Of a DNA stretch of 64,000 nt, positions 50,337 through 63,677 are shown piece after piece. This DNA is from Megachile rotundata (taxonomy: Eukaryota > Arthropoda > Insecta > Hymenoptera > Megachilidae). The notes below the pieces were generated by a model, which saw only the letters and a program-made list of their open reading frames with translations, was not told where the DNA came from and did no database searches. The stretch covers positions 126,501-190,500 of the forward strand of contig NW_027473363.1 in assembly GCF_050947335.1 (NCBI RefSeq), in the 5' to 3' direction. Positions within the stretch are counted from its first letter, which is position 1. Every line of letters begins with the position of its first letter. A program made the translations under genes and the position numbers.

Positions 50337-51133
50337 ACAATCACACAATCACTCAATCACACAATCACAATCACACAATCACACAATTACACAATCACAC
50401 AATCACACAATCACACAATCACACAATCACACAATCACGCAAACACACAATCACACAATCACACAATCACACAATCACACAATGACACAATCACACAATC
50501 ACAGAATCACACAATCACTCAATCACACAATCACACAATCACAATCACACAATCACGATCACACAATCACGATCACACAATCACGATCACACAATCACAC
50601 AATCACACAATCACACAATCACACACTCACACAATCACACAATCACATTCACACAATCACACAATCACACAATCACACAATCACACAATCACGCAATCAC
50701 ACAAGCACACAATCACACAATCACACAATCACACAATCACACAACCACACAATCACACAAGCACGCAGTCACAATCACACAATCACACAATCACACAATC
50801 ACACCATCACACAATCACACGATCACACGATCACACGATCACACGATCACACGATCACAATCACGCAATCACAATCACGCAGTCACACAATCACGATCAC
50901 ACAATCACACAATCACACAATCACACAATCACAATCACACAATAACAATCACACAATCACACAATCACACAATCAAACAATCACAAATAACACACAATCA
51001 CACAATCACACAATCACACAACCACCCAATTACACAAGCACGCAGTTACAATCGCACAATCACACAATCACACAATCACACAATCACACAACCACACAAT
51101 CACAAAATCATACAATCACACAATCACACAATC

Positions 51134-51428
51134 ACACGATCACACGATCACACGATCACACGATCACACGATCACACGATCACACGATCACACGATCACA
51201 ATCACGCAGTCACACAATAACTGTCACACAATCACGGTCATATAATCACGGTCACATAATCACGGTCACACAATCACGGTCACACAATCACGGTCACACA
51301 ATCACGATCACACAATCATGATGACACAATCACGGTCACACAATCACGGTCACTCAATCACGGTCACACAATCACGGTCATACAATTACACAGTCACACA
51401 ATCACACGGTCACACAATCACACAGTCA
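51134..51428. repeat. M module 15 (crossover chimera)
   Basis: The left half has the cggtcatataatc mark (near 51236) of M14, M17 and M18. The right half has the catgatgac form (51317) of M12. M14, M17 and M18 pair cggtcatataatc with cgatgac, so this copy joins two subfamilies and the exchange lies between about 51242 and 51317. Confidence 0.9.
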
Positions 51429-51963
51429 CACAATCACTCAATCACACAATCACACAATCACACAATCACACAATCACTCAATCACACAATCACACAATCA
51501 CACAATCACACAATCACACAATCACACAATCACACAATCACACAGTCACACAATCACACAACCACACAACCACACAACCACACAAGCACACAATCACTCA
51601 ATCACACAATCACACACTCACACAATCACACAATGACACAATCACACAATCACAGAATCACACAGTCACACCATCACACAATCACACAATCACACAATCA
51701 CACAATCACACAATCACACAATCTCACAATCACACAATCACACAATCACACAATCACACAATCACACAATCACACAATCACACAATCACAATCACACAAT
51801 CACAATCACACAATCACACAATCAAACAATCACACAATCACACAATCACACAAACACACAATCTCACAATCACACAATCACAATCACACAATCACACAAT
51901 CACACAATCAAACAAACACACAATCACACAATCACACAATCACACAATCACACAATCACACAA

Positions 51964-52038
51964 TCACGGTCACACAATCAAACATTCACACAATCACACA
52001 ATCACGATCACACAATCACGATCACACAATCACGATCA
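51964..52038. repeat. Short D module h
   Basis: Three cgatc units; counterpart of copy f at an offset of about 7558 bp. Confidence 0.82.
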
Positions 52039-52596
52039 CACAATCACACAATCACACAATCACACAATCACACACTCACACAATCACACAATCACATTCA
52101 CACAATCACACAATCACACAATCACACAATCACACAATCACACAATCACGCAATCACACAAGCACACAATCACACAATCACACAATCACACAATCACACA
52201 ACCACACAATCACACAAGCACGCAGTCACAATCACACAAACACACAATCACACAATCACACCATCACACGATCACACGATCACACGATCACACGATCACA
52301 CGATCACACGATCACAATCACGCAATCACAATCACGCAGTCACACAATCACGATCACACAATCACACAATCACACAATCACACAATCACAATCACACAAT
52401 CACAATCACACAATAACAATCACACAATCACTCAATCACACAATCAAACAATCACAAATATCACACAATCACACAATCACACAATCACACAACCACCCAA
52501 TTACACAAGCACGCAGTTACAATCGCACAATCACACAATCACACAATCACACAACCACACAATCACAAAATCATACAATCACACAATCACACAATC

Positions 52597-52898
52597 ACAC
52601 GATCACACGATCACACGATCACACGATCACACGATCACACGATCACACGATCACAATCACGCAGTCACACAATAACTGTCACACAATGACGGTCACATAA
52701 TCACGGTCACATAATCACGGTCACACAATCACGGTCACACAATCACGGTCACACAATCACGGTCACACAATCACGATCACACAATCATGATGACACAATC
52801 ACGGTCACACAATCACGGTCACTCAATCACGGTCACACAATCACGGTCATACAATTACACAGTCACACAATCACACGGTCACACAATCACACAGTCAC
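52597..52898. repeat. M module 16
   Basis: Seven units, aatgacggtcac mark, four cggtcacacaatc units, catgatgac form. Exact counterpart of M13. Confidence 0.9.
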
Positions 52899-53477
52899 AC
52901 AATCACTCAATCACACAATCACACAATCACACAATCACACAATCACTCAATCACACAATCACACAATCACACAATCACACAATCACACAATGACACAATG
53001 ACACAATCACGGAATCACACAATCACACTATCACACAAGCACACAATCACACAATCACACAATCACACACTCACACAATCACACAGTCACACAATCACAT
53101 TCACACAATCACACAATCACACAATCTCACAATCACACAATCACACAATCACACAATCACACAATCACAATCACACAATCACACAATCAAACAATCACAC
53201 AATCACACAATCACACAAGCACACAATCACTCAATCACACAATCACACACTCACACAATCACACAATCACATTCACACAATCACACAATCACACAATCTC
53301 ACAATCACACAAACACATAATCACACAATAACACAATCACAACCACAAAATCACAATCACACAATCACAATCACACAATCACAATCACACAATCACAATC
53401 ACACAATCACAATCACACAATCACAATCACACAATCACACAATCACACAATCAAACAATCAAACAATCACACAATCA

Positions 53478-53621
53478 CGGTCACACAATCAAACATTCAC
53501 ACAATCACACAATCACACAATCACGATCACACAATCACGATCACACAATCACGATCACACAATCACGATCACACAATCACGGTCACACACTCACGGTCAC
53601 ACAATCACGGTCACACAACCA
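53478..53621. repeat. D module 14
   Basis: Counterpart of D13 at an offset of 7558 bp. Confidence 0.88.
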
Positions 53622-54203
53622 CACAATCACACAATCACACAATCATACAATCACACAATCACAAAATCACACAAGCACACAATCACTCAATCACACAATC
53701 ACACACTCACACAGTCACACAATCACCCAACCACACAATCACACAATCCCACAATCGCACAATCACACAATCACACAATCACACAATCACACAATCACAC
53801 AATCACGCAGTCACAATCACACAATCACAATCACACAATCACACAATCACACAATCACACAATCACAAAATCACACACTCACACAATCACACAATCACAC
53901 AATCACTCAATCACTCAATCACACAATCACTCAATCACACAATCACACAATCACTATCACACAATCACAATTACACAATCACACAATCACACACTCACAC
54001 AATCACAATCACACAATCACACAATCACACAATCACACAATCACACAATCACACAATCACACAATCACACAATCACACAATCACACAATCACACAATCAC
54101 ACAATCACACAATCACACAATCACACAACCACACAATCACACAATCACACAATCACACAATCACACAATCACACAATCACACACTCACACAATCACACAA
54201 TCA

Positions 54204-54359
54204 CATTCACACATTCAAACATTCACACAATCGCACAATCACACAATCACGATCACACAATCACGATCACACAATCACGATCACACAGTCACGATCACAC
54301 AATCACGATCACACAGTCACGGTCACACAATCACACAATCACAATCACAATATCTTACA
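54204..54359. repeat. E module 10
   Basis: Counterpart of E8 at 7558 bp, same aatatcttac end. Confidence 0.88.
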
Positions 54360-54960
54360 CAATCACACAATCACACAATCACTCAATCACACAATCACAC
54401 AATCACAATCACACAATCACAATCACACAATCACAATTACACAATCACACAATCACACAATCACACAATCACACAATCACACAATCACACAATCACACAA
54501 TCACACAATCACACAATCACACAATCACACAGTCACACAATCACACAACCACACAACCACACAACCACACAAGCACACAATCACTCAATCACACAATCAC
54601 ACACTCACACAATCACACAATGACACAATCACACAATCACAGAATCACACAGTCACACCATCACACAATCACACAATCACACAATCACACAATCACACAA
54701 TCACACAATCACACAATCACACAATCACACAATCTCACAATCACACAATCACACAATCACACAATCACACAATCACACAATCACACAATCACAATCACAC
54801 AATCATAATCACACAATCACACAATCAAACAATCACACAATCACACAATCACACAAACACACAATCTCACAATCACACAATCACAATCACACAATCACAC
54901 AATCACACAATCAAACAATCACACAATCACACAATCACACAATCACACAATCACACAATC

Positions 54961-55042
54961 ACGGTCACACAATCAAACATTCACACAATCACACAATCAC
55001 ACAATCACGATCACACAATCACGATCACACAATCACGATCAC
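54961..55042. repeat. Short D module i
   Basis: Three cgatc units; counterpart of copy g, here at offset 7574 because it lies after the two-unit gain at 54733-54805. Confidence 0.82.
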
Positions 55043-56508
55043 ACAATCACACAATCACACAATCACACAATCACACACTCACACAATCACACAATCACAT
55101 TCACACAATCACACAATCACACAATCACACAATCACACAATCACACAATCACGCAATCACACAAGCACACAATCACACAATCACACAATCACACAATCAC
55201 ACAACCACACAATCACACAAGCACGCAGTCACAATCACACAATCACACAATCACACAAGCACACCATCACACGATCACACGATCACACGATCACACGATC
55301 ACACGATCACAATCACGCAATCACAATCACGCAGTCACACAATCACGATCACACAATCACACAATCACACAATCACACAATCACAATCACACAATCACAA
55401 TCACACAATAACAATCACACAATCACACAATCACACAATCAAACAATCACAAATATCACACAATCACACAATCACACAATCACACAACCACCCAATTACA
55501 CAAGCACGCAGTTACAATCGCACAATCACACAATCACACAATCACACAATCACACAACCACACAATCACAAAATCATACAATCACACAATCACACAATCA
55601 CACGATCACACAATCACACAATCACGCAAACACACAAGCACACAATCACACAATCACACAATCACACAACCACACAACCACACAATCACACAATCACACA
55701 ATCACTCAATCACACAATCACAATCACACAATCACACAATTACACAATCACACAATCACACAATCACACAATCACACAATCACACAATCACGCAAACACA
55801 CAATCACACAATCACACAATCACACAATCACACAATGACACAATCACACAATCACAGAATCACACAATCACTCAATCACACAATCACACAATCACAATCA
55901 CACAATCACGATCACACAATCACGATCACACAATCACGATCACACAATCACACAATCACACAATCACACAATCACACACTCACACAATCACACAATCACA
56001 TTCACACAATCACACAATCACACAATCACACAATCACACAATCACACAATCACGCAATCACACAAGCACACAATCACACAATCACACAATCACACAATCA
56101 CACAACCACACAATCACACAAGCACGCAGTCACAATCACACAATCACACAATCACACAATCACACCATCACACAATCACACGATCACACGATCACACGAT
56201 CACACGATCACACGATCACAATCACGCAATCACAATCACGCAGTCACACAATCACGATCACACAATCACACAATCACACAATCACACAATCACAATCACA
56301 CAATCACAATCACACAATAACAATCACACAATCACACAATCACACAATCAAACAATCACAAATAACACACAATCACACAATCACACAATCACACAACCAC
56401 CCAATTACACAAGCACGCAGTTACAATCGCACAATCACACAATCACACAATCACACAATCACACAACCACACAATCACAAAATCATACAATCACACAATC
56501 ACACAATC

Positions 56509-56812
56509 ACACGATCACACGATCACACGATCACACGATCACACGATCACACGATCACACGATCACACGATCACACGATCACAATCACGCAGTCACACAA
56601 TAACTGTCACACAATCACGGTCATATAATCACGGTCACATAATCACGGTCACACAATCACGGTCACACAATCACGGTCACACAATCACGATCACACAATC
56701 ACGATGACACAATCACGGTCACACAATCACGGTCACTCAATCACGGTCACACAATCACGGTCATACAATTACACAGTCACACAATCACACGGTCACACAA
56801 TCACACAGTCAC
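56509..56812. repeat. M module 17
   Basis: Nine units (56513-56577), cggtcatataatc mark, cgatgac form. Counterpart of M14, including the aagcacac unit about 20 bp after its end. Confidence 0.9.
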
Positions 56813-57801
56813 ACAATCACTCAATCACACAAGCACACAATCACACAATCACACAATCACTCAATCACACAATCGCACAATCACACAATCACACAATCAC
56901 ACAATCACACAATCACACAATCACACAATCACACAATCACACAATCACGCAAACACACAATCACACAATCACACAATCACACAATCACACAATGACACAA
57001 TCACACAATCACAGAATCACACAATCACTCAATCACACAACCACACAATCACACAAGCACACAATCACTCAATCACACAATCACAATCACACAATCACAC
57101 AATCACAATCACACACTCACACAATCACACAGTCACAATCACACAATCACACAATCACACAATCACACAATCACACAATCACACAATCACACAATCACAC
57201 AATCACACAATCAAACAATCACACAATCACACAATCACACAAACCCACAATCTCACAATCACACAATCACAATCACACAAACACACACTCACACAATCAC
57301 ACAATCACACAAGCACACAATCACTCAATCACACAATCACACACTCACACAGTCACACAATCACCCAACCACACAATCACACAATCCCACAATCGCACAA
57401 TCACACAATCACACAATCACACAATCACACAATCACGCAGTCACAATCACACAATCACAATCACACAATCACACAATCACACAATCACACAATCACACAA
57501 TCACAAAATCACACAATCACACAATCACACAATCACACAATCACTCAATCACTCAATCACACAATCACTCAATCACACAATCACACAATCACTATCACAC
57601 AATCACAATTACACAATCACACAATCACACACTCACACAATCACAATCACACAATCACACAATCACACAATCACACAATCACACAATCACACAATCACAC
57701 AATCACACAATCACACAATCACACAATCACACAACCACACAATCACACAATCACACAATCACACAATCACACAATCACACACTCACACAATCACACAATC
57801 A

Positions 57802-57910
57802 CATTCACACATACAAACATTCACACAATCGCACAATCACACAATCACGATCACACAATCACGATCACACAGTCACGATCACACAATCACGATCACACAG
57901 TCACGGTCAC
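57802..57910. repeat. E module 11 (no atcttac end)
   Basis: Counterpart of E9 at 7574 bp, with the same acatacaaac change and the same truncated right side. Confidence 0.86.
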
Positions 57911-58715
57911 ACAATCACACAATCACTCAATCACACAATCACAATCACACAATCACACAATTACACAATCACACAATCACACAATCACACAATCACACAA
58001 TCACACAATCACGCAAACACACAATCACACAATCACACAATCACACAATCACACAATGACACAATCACACAATCACAGAATCACACAATCACTCAATCAC
58101 ACAATCACACAATCACAATCACACAATCACGATCACACAATCACGATCACACAATCACGATCACACAATCACACAATCACACAATCACACAATCACACAC
58201 TCACACAATCACACAATCACATTCACACAATCACACAATCACACAATCACACAATCACACAATCACACAATCACGCAATCACACAAGCACACAATCACAC
58301 AATCACACAATCACACAATCACACAACCACACAATCACACAAGCACGCAGTCACAATCACACAATCACACAATCACACAATCACACCATCACACAATCAC
58401 ACGATCACACGATCACACGATCACACGATCACACGATCACAATCACGCAATCACAATCACGCAGTCACACAATCACGATCACACAATCACACAATCACAC
58501 AATCACACAATCACAATCACACAATAACAATCACACAATCACACAATCACACAATCAAACAATCACAAATAACACACAATCACACAATCACACAATCACA
58601 CAACCACCCAATTACACAAGCACGCAGTTACAATCGCACAATCACACAATCACACAATCACACAATCACACAACCACACAATCACAAAATCATACAATCA
58701 CACAATCACACAATC

Positions 58716-59010
58716 ACACGATCACACGATCACACGATCACACGATCACACGATCACACGATCACACGATCACACGATCACAATCACGCAGTCACACAAT
58801 AACTGTCACACAATCACGGTCATATAATCACGGTCACATAATCACGGTCACACAATCACGGTCACACAATCACGGTCACACAATCACGATCACACAATCA
58901 CGATGACACAATCACGGTCACACAATCACGGTCACTCAATCACGGTCACACAATCACGGTCATACAATTACACAGTCACACAATCACACGGTCACACAAT
59001 CACACAGTCA
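58716..59010. repeat. M module 18
   Basis: Eight units (58720-58776), cggtcatataatc mark with the cgatgac form. Represents the non-recombinant state expected at the right end of the 7.56-kb duplication. Confidence 0.9.
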
Positions 59011-60000
59011 CACAATCACTCAATCACACAATCACACAATCACACAATCACACAATCACTCAATCACACAATCGCACAATCACACAATCACACAATCACA
59101 CAATCACACAATCACACAATCACACAATCACACAATCACACAATCACGCAAACACACAATCACACAATCACACAATCACACAATCACACAATGACACAAT
59201 CACACAATCACAGAATCACACAATCACTCGATCACACAACCACACAATCACACAAGCACACAATCACTCAATCACACAATCACAATCACACAATCACACA
59301 ATCACAATCACACACTCACACAATCACACAGTCACAATCACACAATCACACAATCACACAATCACACAATCACACAATCACACAATCACACAATCACACA
59401 ATCACACAATCAAACAATCACACAATCACACAATCACACAAACCCACAATCTCACAATCACACAATCACAATCACACAAACACACACTCACACAATCACA
59501 CAATCACACAAGCACACAATCACTCAATCACACAATCACACACTCACACAGTCACACAATCACCCAACCACACAATCACACAATCCCACAATCGCACAAT
59601 CACACAATCACACAATCACACAATCACACAATCACGCAGTCACAATCACACAATCACAATCACACAATCACACAATCACACAATCACACAATCACACAAT
59701 CACAAAATCACACAATCACACAATCACACAATCACACAATCACTCAATCACTCAATCACACAATCACTCAATCACACAATCACACAATCACTATCACACA
59801 ATCACAATTACACAATCACACAATCACACACTCACACAATCACAATCACACAATCACACAATCACACAATCACACAATCACACAATCACACAATCACACA
59901 ATCACACAATCACACAATCACACAATCACACAACCACACAATCACACAATCACACAATCACACAATCACACAATCACACACTCACACAATCACACAATCA

Positions 60001-60143
60001 CATTCACACATACAAACATTCACACAATCGCACAATCACACAATCACGATCACACAATCACGATCACACAGTCACGATCACACAATCACGATCACACAGT
60101 CACGGTCACACAATCACACAATCACAATCACAAAATCTTACAC
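60001..60143. repeat. E module 12
   Basis: acatacaaac form that keeps the aaaatcttac end, so it is a likely intact relative of E9 and E11. It has one cgatc unit fewer before the first cacagtcac than E2-E8. Confidence 0.88.
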
Positions 60144-60728
60144 AATCACACAATCACACAATCACACAATCACTCAATCACACAATCACACAATCACAAT
60201 CACACAATCACAATCACACAATCACAATTACACAATCACACAATCACACAATCACACAATCACACAATCACACAATCACACAATCACACAATCACACAAT
60301 CACACAATCACACAGTCACAAAATCACACAACCACACAACCACACAATCACACAAGCACACAATCACTCAATCACACAATCACACACTCGCACAATCACA
60401 CAATGACACAATCACACAATCACAGAATCGCACAGTCACACCATCACACAATCACACAATCACACAATCACACAATCACACAATCACACAATCTCACAAT
60501 CACACAATCACACAATCACACAATCACACAATCACACAATCACACAATCACACAATCACACAATCACAATCACACAATCACAATCACACAATCACACAAT
60601 CAAACAATCACACAATCACACAATCACACAAACACACAATCTCACAATCACACAATCACAATCACACAATCACACAATCACACAATCAAACAATCACACA
60701 ATCACACAATCACACAATCACACAATCA

Positions 60729-60808
60729 CGGTCACACAATCAAACATTCACACAATCACACAATCACACAATCACGATCACACAATCACGATCACACAAT
60801 CACGATCA
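60729..60808. repeat. Short D module j
   Basis: Three cgatc units, about 0.3 kb before the fused M19. The next cattcac stretch is preceded by cacgatcac in place of cacaatcac. Confidence 0.82.
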
Positions 60809-61051
60809 CACAATCACACAATCACACAATCACACAATCACACACTCACACAATCACACGATCACATTCACACAATCACACAATCACACAATCACACAAT
60901 CACACAATCACACAATCACACAATCACGCAATCACACAAGCACACAATCACACAATCACACAATCACACAATCACACAACCACACAATCACACAAGCACG
61001 CAGTCACAATCACACAATCACACAATCACACAATCACACCATCACACAATC

Positions 61052-61340
61052 ACACGATCACACGATCACACGATCACACGATCACACGATCACACGATCA
61101 CACGATCACACGATCACACGATCACAATCACGCAGTCACACAATAACTGTCACACAATCACGGTCACATAATCACGGTCACACAATCACGGTCACACAAT
61201 CACGGTCACACAATCACGATCACACAATCACGATGACACAATCACGGTCACACAATCACGGTCACTCAATCACGGTCAAACAATCACGGTCATACAATTA
61301 CACAGTCACACAATCACACGGTCACACAATCACACAGTCA
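61052..61340. repeat. M module 19 (fused run)
   Basis: Nine ACACGATC units directly preceded by ACACCATC ACACAATC, the usual left flank of the short upstream run, and followed at once by the cacgcagtcac and aataactgtcac right flank of the long run. The roughly 280 bp that normally separate the two runs are gone. It has a single cggtcacataatc unit, the cgatgac form and a private cggtcaaacaatc unit at 61274. Confidence 0.9.
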
Positions 61341-62552
61341 CACAATCACTCAATCACACAATCACACAATCACACAATCACACAATCACTCAATCACACA
61401 ATCACACAATCACACAATCACACAATCACACAATGACACAATCACACAATCACGGAATCACACAATCACACTATCACACAAGCACACAATCACACAATCA
61501 CACAATCACACAACCACACAACCACACAATCACACAAGCACACAATCACTCAATCACACAATCACAATCACACAATCACACAATCACACAATCACACAAT
61601 CACACAATCACACAATCACACAATCACACAATCACACAATCACACAATCACACAATCACACAATCACACAATCACACAATCACACAATCACACAATCACG
61701 CAAACACACAATCACACAATCACACAATCACACAATCACACAATGACACAATCACACAATCACAGAATCACACAATCACTCAATCACACAACCACACAAT
61801 CACACAAGCACACAATCACTCAATCACACAATCACAATCACACAATCACACAATCACACAATCAAACAATCACACAATCACACAATCACACAATCACACA
61901 ATCTCACAATCACACAATCACACAATCACACAATCACACAATCACACAATCACACAACCACACAATCACACAATCACGCACACACACAATCACACAATCA
62001 CACAATCACACAATCACACAATGACACAATCACACAATCACGGAATCACACAATCACACAATCACACAAGCACACAATCACACAATGACACAATCACACA
62101 ATCACGGAATCACACAATCACACAATCACACAAGCACACAATCACTCAATCACACAATCACAATCAGACAATCACACAATTACACAATCACACAATCACA
62201 CAATCACACAATCACACAATCACACAATCAGACAATCACGCAAACACACAATCACACAATCACACAATCACACAATCACACAATGACACAATCACAAAAT
62301 CACAGAATCACACAATCACTCAATCACACAATCACACAATCACACAATCACACAATCACAATCACACAATCACACAATCACGCAATCAAACAATCACACA
62401 ATCACACAATCACACAATCACACAATCACACAAGCACACAATCACTCAATCACACAATCACACACTCACACAATCACACAATCACAATCACACAATCACA
62501 ATCACACAATCACACAATCACACAATCAAACAATCAAACAATCACACAATCA

Positions 62553-62712
62553 CGGTCACATAATCAAACATTCACACAATCACACAATCACACAATCACG
62601 ATCACACAATCACGATCACACAATCACGATCACACAATCACGATCACACAATCACGATCAGACAATCACGGTCACACACTCACGGTCACACAATCACGGT
62701 CACACAACCACA
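62553..62712. repeat. D module 15
   Basis: Longest D, with five cgatc units, the last followed by an AGACAATC unit. The start reads cggtcacataatcaaac, a private change. It lies about 1.2 kb after M19 with no cataatcacacaataac site before it. Confidence 0.88.
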
Positions 62713-62954
62713 CAATCACACAATCACACAATCATACAATCACAAAATCACAAAATCACACAAGCACACAATCACTCAATCACACAATCACACACTCACA
62801 CAGTCACACAATCACCCAACCACACAATCACACAATCCCACAATCGCACAATCACACAATCACACAATCACACAATCACACAATCACACAATCACACAAT
62901 CACGCAGTCACAATCACACAATCACAATCACACAATCACACAATCACACAATCA

Positions 62955-63505
62955 CACAATCACAAAATCACACAATCACACAATCACACAATCACACAAT
63001 CACACAATCACTCAATCACTCAGTCACACAATCACTCAATCACACAATCACACAATCACTATCACACAATCACAATTACACAATCACACAATCACACACT
63101 CACACAATCACAATCACACAATCACACAATCACACAATCACACAATCACACAATCACACAATCACACAATCACACAATCACACAACCACACAATCACACA
63201 ATCACACAATCACACAATCACACAATCACACAATCACAAAATCACACAATCACACAATCACACAATCACACAATCACTCAATCACTCAATCACACAATCA
63301 CTCAATCACACAATCACACAATCACTATCACACAATCACAATTACACAATCACACAATCACACACTCACACAATCACAATCACACAATCACACAATCACA
63401 CAATCACACAATCACACAATCACACAATCACACAATCACACAATCACACAATCACACAATCACACAACCACACAATCACACAATCACACAATCACACAAT
63501 CACAC
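62955..63505. repeat. Local tandem duplication of about 270 bp
   Basis: The series acaaaatc, actcaatc units, actatcac, aattacac, cactcac occurs twice in a row. The acaaaatc units at 62964 and 63238 are 274 bp apart and the actatcac units at about 63059 and 63325 are 266 bp apart, an 8-bp difference. Elsewhere in the window this series occurs once per block. Confidence 0.8.
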
Positions 63506-63534
63506 AATCACACACTCACACAATCACACAATCA

Positions 63535-63677
63535 CATTCACACATACAAACATTCACACAATCGCACAATCACACAATCACGATCACACAATCACGATCA
63601 CACAGTCACGATCACACAATCACGATCACACAGTCACGGTCACACAATCACACAATCACAATCACAAAATCTTACAC
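63535..63677. repeat. E module 13
   Basis: acatacaaac form with the aaaatcttac end. Partner of E12 at about 3535 bp. Downstream, both share cactcgcac and gaatcgcacagtc units, and the copy then leaves the window. Confidence 0.88.

Larger units (their letters stand above)
43700..51270. repeat. 7.56-kb tandem duplication, left copy
   Basis: Holds M12 (right half), M13, M14 and M15 (left half), plus one full D, one short D and two E modules. Anchors 43760, 44075, 45229, 45440, 45758 and 47062 have partners exactly 7558 bp downstream; anchors 48261, 49130 and 50482 have partners at 7574 bp. Order and variant units match over several kilobases, which implies recent duplication. Confidence 0.92.
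51271..58850. repeat. 7.56-kb tandem duplication, right copy
   Basis: Partner of 43700-51270. The offset rises from 7558 to 7574 at 54733-54805, where this copy has two extra 8-bp units between tctcac and ataatc (72 versus 56 bp). It rises to 7582 at about 58221-58274, where it has one extra unit (53 versus 45 bp). Few other differences were noticed. Confidence 0.92.

Noticed and set aside
18540..61160. aataactgtcac as a possible conserved protein-binding box.
   Set aside because: Conserved in 18 M copies, but it differs from plain units by only a few bases and is always inside copied blocks, so conservation by descent is enough to explain it. Not called as a regulatory site.
7680..61340. 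M modules as promoters or replication origins.
   Set aside because: They have ordered motifs and CpG clusters, but no recognisable promoter elements, no A+T-rich unwinding region distinct from the flanks, and no gene to drive. Kept as repeats only.
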